DNA from: Desulfocapsa sp.
GTDB taxonomy: Bacteria > Desulfobacterota > Desulfobulbia > Desulfobulbales > Desulfocapsaceae
Assembly (NCBI GenBank): GCA_030635405.1
Contig: DAOVZA010000062.1
Location: 1-8,623 of the forward strand
DNA: 8,623 bases
Direction: 5' to 3'
In this document: piece after piece, positions 6,906-8,623 of the stretch
Numbering within the stretch: position 1 is the stretch's first letter
Layout of the letters: each line of letters opens with the position of its first letter
Made by a program: the position numbers and the translations under genes
The notes under the pieces: model-generated
Told to the model about the DNA's origin: nothing
The model's database searches: none
What the model saw: only the letters and a program-made list of their open reading frames with translations

Positions 6906-7709
6906 CTAATTGAATTTGTTCAGTATTGCTTCAAGCACGCCTCCACCTACAGCCATCGCTTTATCTGATGCTGTGGTACAAAAATCAACTTTTCCTCGAG
7001 GATCAATATCCCCAAGCTTTGTTTTGTCGTCAACTGGAGTGGCAGAACGTAACAGACCTCGTATTACTCCAGAGATGTTTGCAAGAACTTGTGAAGAATC
7101 CACAGTTGCAACACACTCTCCTTTTTCGACTCTGTCACCGATATTACAATTTGTTTCAAATAACCCTGCGTTAGGTGCCCGTAATAACCGTTCATTGGTA
7201 TAGCCACCTATATTTCCTGGGATACCAGTATCAGCTGCCGCAGCACCATCGTGAATAACCCTGCCAAGTTTATGTCCACGTTTGGTTTCTATAATACAGT
7301 TTACATCCTGCCCGGCTGTGAAACCGGGGCCGAGACCAATAACAAGCTTGGCATCATCGATTTCGGTACCAAGATTTCGTTTTGCTATAATAGCATCAAT
7401 CACAATATCCGGCTGAAGTTTTTGAATACTTTTTCCATCAGGATCAATTACAACTGGAATTTCATTTCCTGACGGCCACTGCTCGAACATTCCAATATCA
7501 TCTAATCGTTTGGCCGTCACTCCTTCGATGGAAACTTCTCCAATATTGATTGCTTCTGAAAAAGATACCAGACGACGAACCGCAAGAGGGTGTTCTGTTT
7601 CAAGGAGTAGTAAATGCTTGAAACCTGCACGGTGAAGCCTTAGTGCTACTCCTGTTGCCAAGTCTCCAGCCCCCCGCATGATGACCTTTAAATCTGCCAG
7701 CTTTTTCAT
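6906..7709 (-). CDS. yqeB: YqeB/EF2563-family selenium-dependent molybdenum hydroxylase system protein
   Basis: This 267-residue protein is recognised by RGAGDLATGVALRLHRAGF at 12-30, DAIIAKRN (105-112), LVIGLGPGFTAG (122-133), GNIGGYTNERLLRAP (165-179), LGDIDPRG (232-239) and DKAMAVGGGVLEA (249-261). This is the EF2563/YqeB family, genetically tied to selenium-dependent molybdenum hydroxylases. Members are thought to help mature the labile selenium-bearing molybdenum cofactor site, though the exact reaction is not established. The N-terminus resembles a Rossmann-like nucleotide-binding loop. The segment NIGDRVEKGECVATVD followed by SGVIRGLL resembles a biotinyl/lipoyl-type beta sandwich. The length fits the short form of the family; E. 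coli YqeB is about twice as long. ATG 7709 is preferred over Met11 because the latter would remove the strand before the glycine loop. The GIY-YIG repeat unit ends 20 nt upstream. Confidence 0.9.
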   Translation of the reverse strand: MKKLADLKVIMRGAGDLATGVALRLHRAGFKHLLLLETEHPLAVRRLVSFSEAINIGEVSIEGVTAKRLDDIGMFEQWPSGNEIPVVIDPDGKSIQKLQPDIVIDAIIAKRNLGTEIDDAKLVIGLGPGFTAGQDVNCIIETKRGHKLGRVIHDGAAAADTGIPGNIGGYTNERLLRAPNAGLFETNCNIGDRVEKGECVATVDSSQVLANISGVIRGLLRSATPVDDKTKLGDIDPRGKVDFCTTASDKAMAVGGGVLEAILNKFN

Positions 7710-7729
7710 AAATGATATTGCCCTACTCT

Positions 7730-7755
7730 GTCATTCCCGCGCAGGCGGGAATCCA
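7730..7755 (+). repeat. hairpin repeat, left copy
   Basis: The repeat reads GTC, ATTCCCGC, GCAG, GCGGGAAT, CCA, giving a perfect 8-bp stem with a four-base loop. Its reverse complement matches the copy at 8064-8089 in 25 of 26 positions. Palindromes of this type are widespread dispersed repeats in proteobacterial genomes, from memory. It lies 2 nt past the GIY-YIG stop codon and 20 nt before the yqeB start. Confidence 0.9.
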
Positions 7756-7757
7756 GT

Positions 7758-8051
7758 TTACTTCAGAATTAAGTCATAAAGATCTTTCCACTGTGGATTC
7801 TCTTTTTCAATCAATTTTAACTTCCAGGCTCTGTTCCATTTCTTGATTTGCTTCTCTCTGGTGATGGCACTTTCTGCACTATCATGCTGTTCAAAATAAA
7901 CCAGCTGTTTAACATTGTATTTTTTGCAAAACCCATCAAATTGGTCTTTTTTATGTTGCCATATCCGTTGGGATAAATTCGATGTTACTCCGATATACAA
8001 AGTTCCATTTCTTTTACTGCTTAAGATATAAACATAGAATTGTTTCGTCAT
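7758..8051 (-). CDS. small GIY-YIG nuclease-domain protein
   Basis: This 97-residue protein is a stand-alone GIY-YIG domain of the UPF0213/UvrC-N-terminal type. It has the first motif as FYVYIL (5-10), the second as LYIGVT (18-23), the catalytic arginine Arg29 (SQRIWQHK) and the metal-binding glutamate Glu66 in REKQIKKW. The active-site set therefore appears complete. The family cuts DNA; proteins this short have unknown biological roles and no separate DNA-binding domain is visible. The gene is tightly enclosed by inverted hairpin repeats, suggesting that the gene and the repeats travel or are maintained together. The ATG at 8051 has only a weak GAAGAA upstream. It is unrelated to the purine pathway genes on either side. 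Confidence 0.9.
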   Translation of the reverse strand: MTKQFYVYILSSKRNGTLYIGVTSNLSQRIWQHKKDQFDGFCKKYNVKQLVYFEQHDSAESAITREKQIKKWNRAWKLKLIEKENPQWKDLYDLILK

Positions 8052-8063
8052 TACAAATTCTTC

Positions 8064-8089
8064 TGGATTCCCGCCTACGCGGGAATGAC
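8064..8089 (-). repeat. hairpin repeat, right copy
   Basis: On the plus strand this reads TGG, ATTCCCGC, CTAC, GCGGGAAT, GAC, with a perfect 8-bp stem and a four-base loop. It is the inverted partner of 7730-7755 with a single loop difference (GTAG versus GCAG when both are read in the same orientation). It lies 12 nt upstream of the GIY-YIG ATG. Confidence 0.9.
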
Positions 8090-8113
8090 GGGAGAAGCCG
8101 CCTCTTTCTCTTC

Positions 8114-8623
8114 TTAGGATTTGCCAAACGGGCTTCTTCCATCAAGAAGGCTAAATAAAATTGCAGCTTCGGCCACTCTCCGTAATTTTTTACTCTTCAC
8201 ATCCACTTTCAATTCAACACTTGATGCTTCTAATGAGTTTTTAGCAAGACTAAGCGTTACTTCAGTATCTTCATAAAGAAATGTTTCACCCTTGTCAGTG
8301 AGGATTCCCTTTTTGCCACCCAGCATAATGTGCATCACACCAGGTTCTACCATAAAAAATCCTTCTCCATGTGCCTCAAGACTAGCACTGGAAAGATGAA
8401 CATGAGATTTAGCAAAATAAGGTGCACCACCAGTTGGACAAAAGGTCTTACAATTTCCACACTCATTACAGAAATCAGGGATATTTATAATTTGATACTC
8501 CTGAGTAAGTTTAATCCGTCCACTGGTCTCAATGGATCCATCTGCAAGAATACTCTGCAAAGGATACGTTACCGGATCAGCTTTCAAAGCAACATTTGCT
8601 CTGTTAGGGCAAACCGTCACACA
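8114..8623 (-). CDS. ygfK: YgfK-like Fe-S oxidoreductase, C-terminal part only
   Basis: The frame continues past base 8623, so only the last 169 residues are visible and the apparent internal GTG at 8620 is not a start. The visible part opens in a ferredoxin-like motif (CVTVCPNRANVAL) and continues with FCNECGNCKTFCPTGGAPYF, whose four cysteines (52, 55, 58, 62 of the visible part) fit a [4Fe-4S] cluster. Both phrases are characteristic of YgfK, a roughly 1000-residue protein related to glutamate synthase small subunit and dihydropyrimidine dehydrogenase-type oxidoreductases. It is annotated as a putative selenate reductase subunit and found with selenium-dependent molybdenum hydroxylase genes. 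It probably passes electrons between NAD(P)H and the hydroxylase system. It lies upstream of yqeB, separated by the GIY-YIG unit. Identity is good from the C-terminus and context, but the main catalytic domains are outside the window. Confidence 0.85.
   Translation of the reverse strand, partial: CVTVCPNRANVALKADPVTYPLQSILADGSIETSGRIKLTQEYQIINIPDFCNECGNCKTFCPTGGAPYFAKSHVHLSSASLEAHGEGFFMVEPGVMHIMLGGKKGILTDKGETFLYEDTEVTLSLAKNSLEASSVELKVDVKSKKLRRVAEAAILFSLLDGRSPFGKS

Larger units (their letters stand above)
7730..8089 (-). mobile_element. 360-bp hairpin-repeat/GIY-YIG unit, candidate mobile element
   Basis: Two 26-bp hairpin repeats in opposite orientation, identical except for one loop base, bracket a GIY-YIG gene that almost fills the space: 2 nt from its stop to one repeat and 12 nt from its start to the other. 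The unit sits between ygfK and yqeB, which otherwise look co-transcribed. The layout recalls REP elements associated with RAYT transposases, but with a GIY-YIG nuclease. I see no target-site duplication. Mobility is inferred from architecture only. Confidence 0.5.

Noticed and set aside
7730..8089. Hairpin repeats as a CRISPR array
   Set aside because: There are only two copies, inverted relative to each other, and the space between them is a coding sequence.

Overview
Every gene I can support lies on the minus strand, so the region is read from base 8623 down to base 1. The core is a purine (xanthine-type) molybdenum hydroxylase locus of the kind found with selenium-dependent molybdenum hydroxylase accessory genes. 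In transcription order it holds the C-terminal end of YgfK (Fe-S oxidoreductase, 8623-8114), YqeB (7709-6906), an NCS2 purine permease closest to XanP (6775-5366), and the three-subunit hydroxylase XdhA, XdhB and XdhC (4539-900). The three Xdh subunits resemble the E. coli proteins throughout in order, length and sequence. The likely logic is that the permease brings in xanthine or a related purine, XdhABC hydroxylates it at a molybdopterin centre, and electrons pass through two [2Fe-2S] clusters to FAD. YqeB probably supports maturation of the labile selenium/molybdenum centre, and YgfK probably takes part in the linked redox chemistry. No in-frame UGA lies inside these genes, so any selenium would be the labile, non-selenocysteine form.

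Three genetically selfish or defence-like modules interrupt or flank the pathway. Between ygfK and yqeB is a compact 360-bp unit (7730-8089): a 97-residue GIY-YIG nuclease gene bracketed by two inverted copies of a 26-bp hairpin repeat that differ at one base. Between the permease and xdhA is a zeta-toxin/COG4185-like P-loop kinase (5343-4819). It is followed, with an ATGA overlap, by a 57-codon ORF (4822-4649) that is a candidate antitoxin. Downstream of xdhC is a RhuM-family protein (854 to beyond base 1), probably starting at TTG.

Non-coding structure is also present. A 53-nt imperfect palindrome with 17 possible base pairs (6794-6846) sits just upstream of the permease Shine-Dalgarno. A smaller inverted repeat (4621-4660) straddles the stop of the 57-codon ORF, and a 6-bp hairpin places the xdhA Shine-Dalgarno in its loop. 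I found no rRNA, tRNA, CRISPR array, transposase or convincing intrinsic terminator. No gene-free stretch exceeds 300 bases; the longest gaps are 130 nt (6776-6905) and 109 nt (4540-4648).

The organism is probably a Gram-negative anaerobe or facultative anaerobe. The mildly AT-leaning composition, the ygfK/yqeB/xdh set, RhuM, and the GIY-YIG unit with its inverted hairpin repeats would all fit a deltaproteobacterial (Desulfobacterota-like) genome. That assignment is an inference from gene content and is not proven by the sequence.
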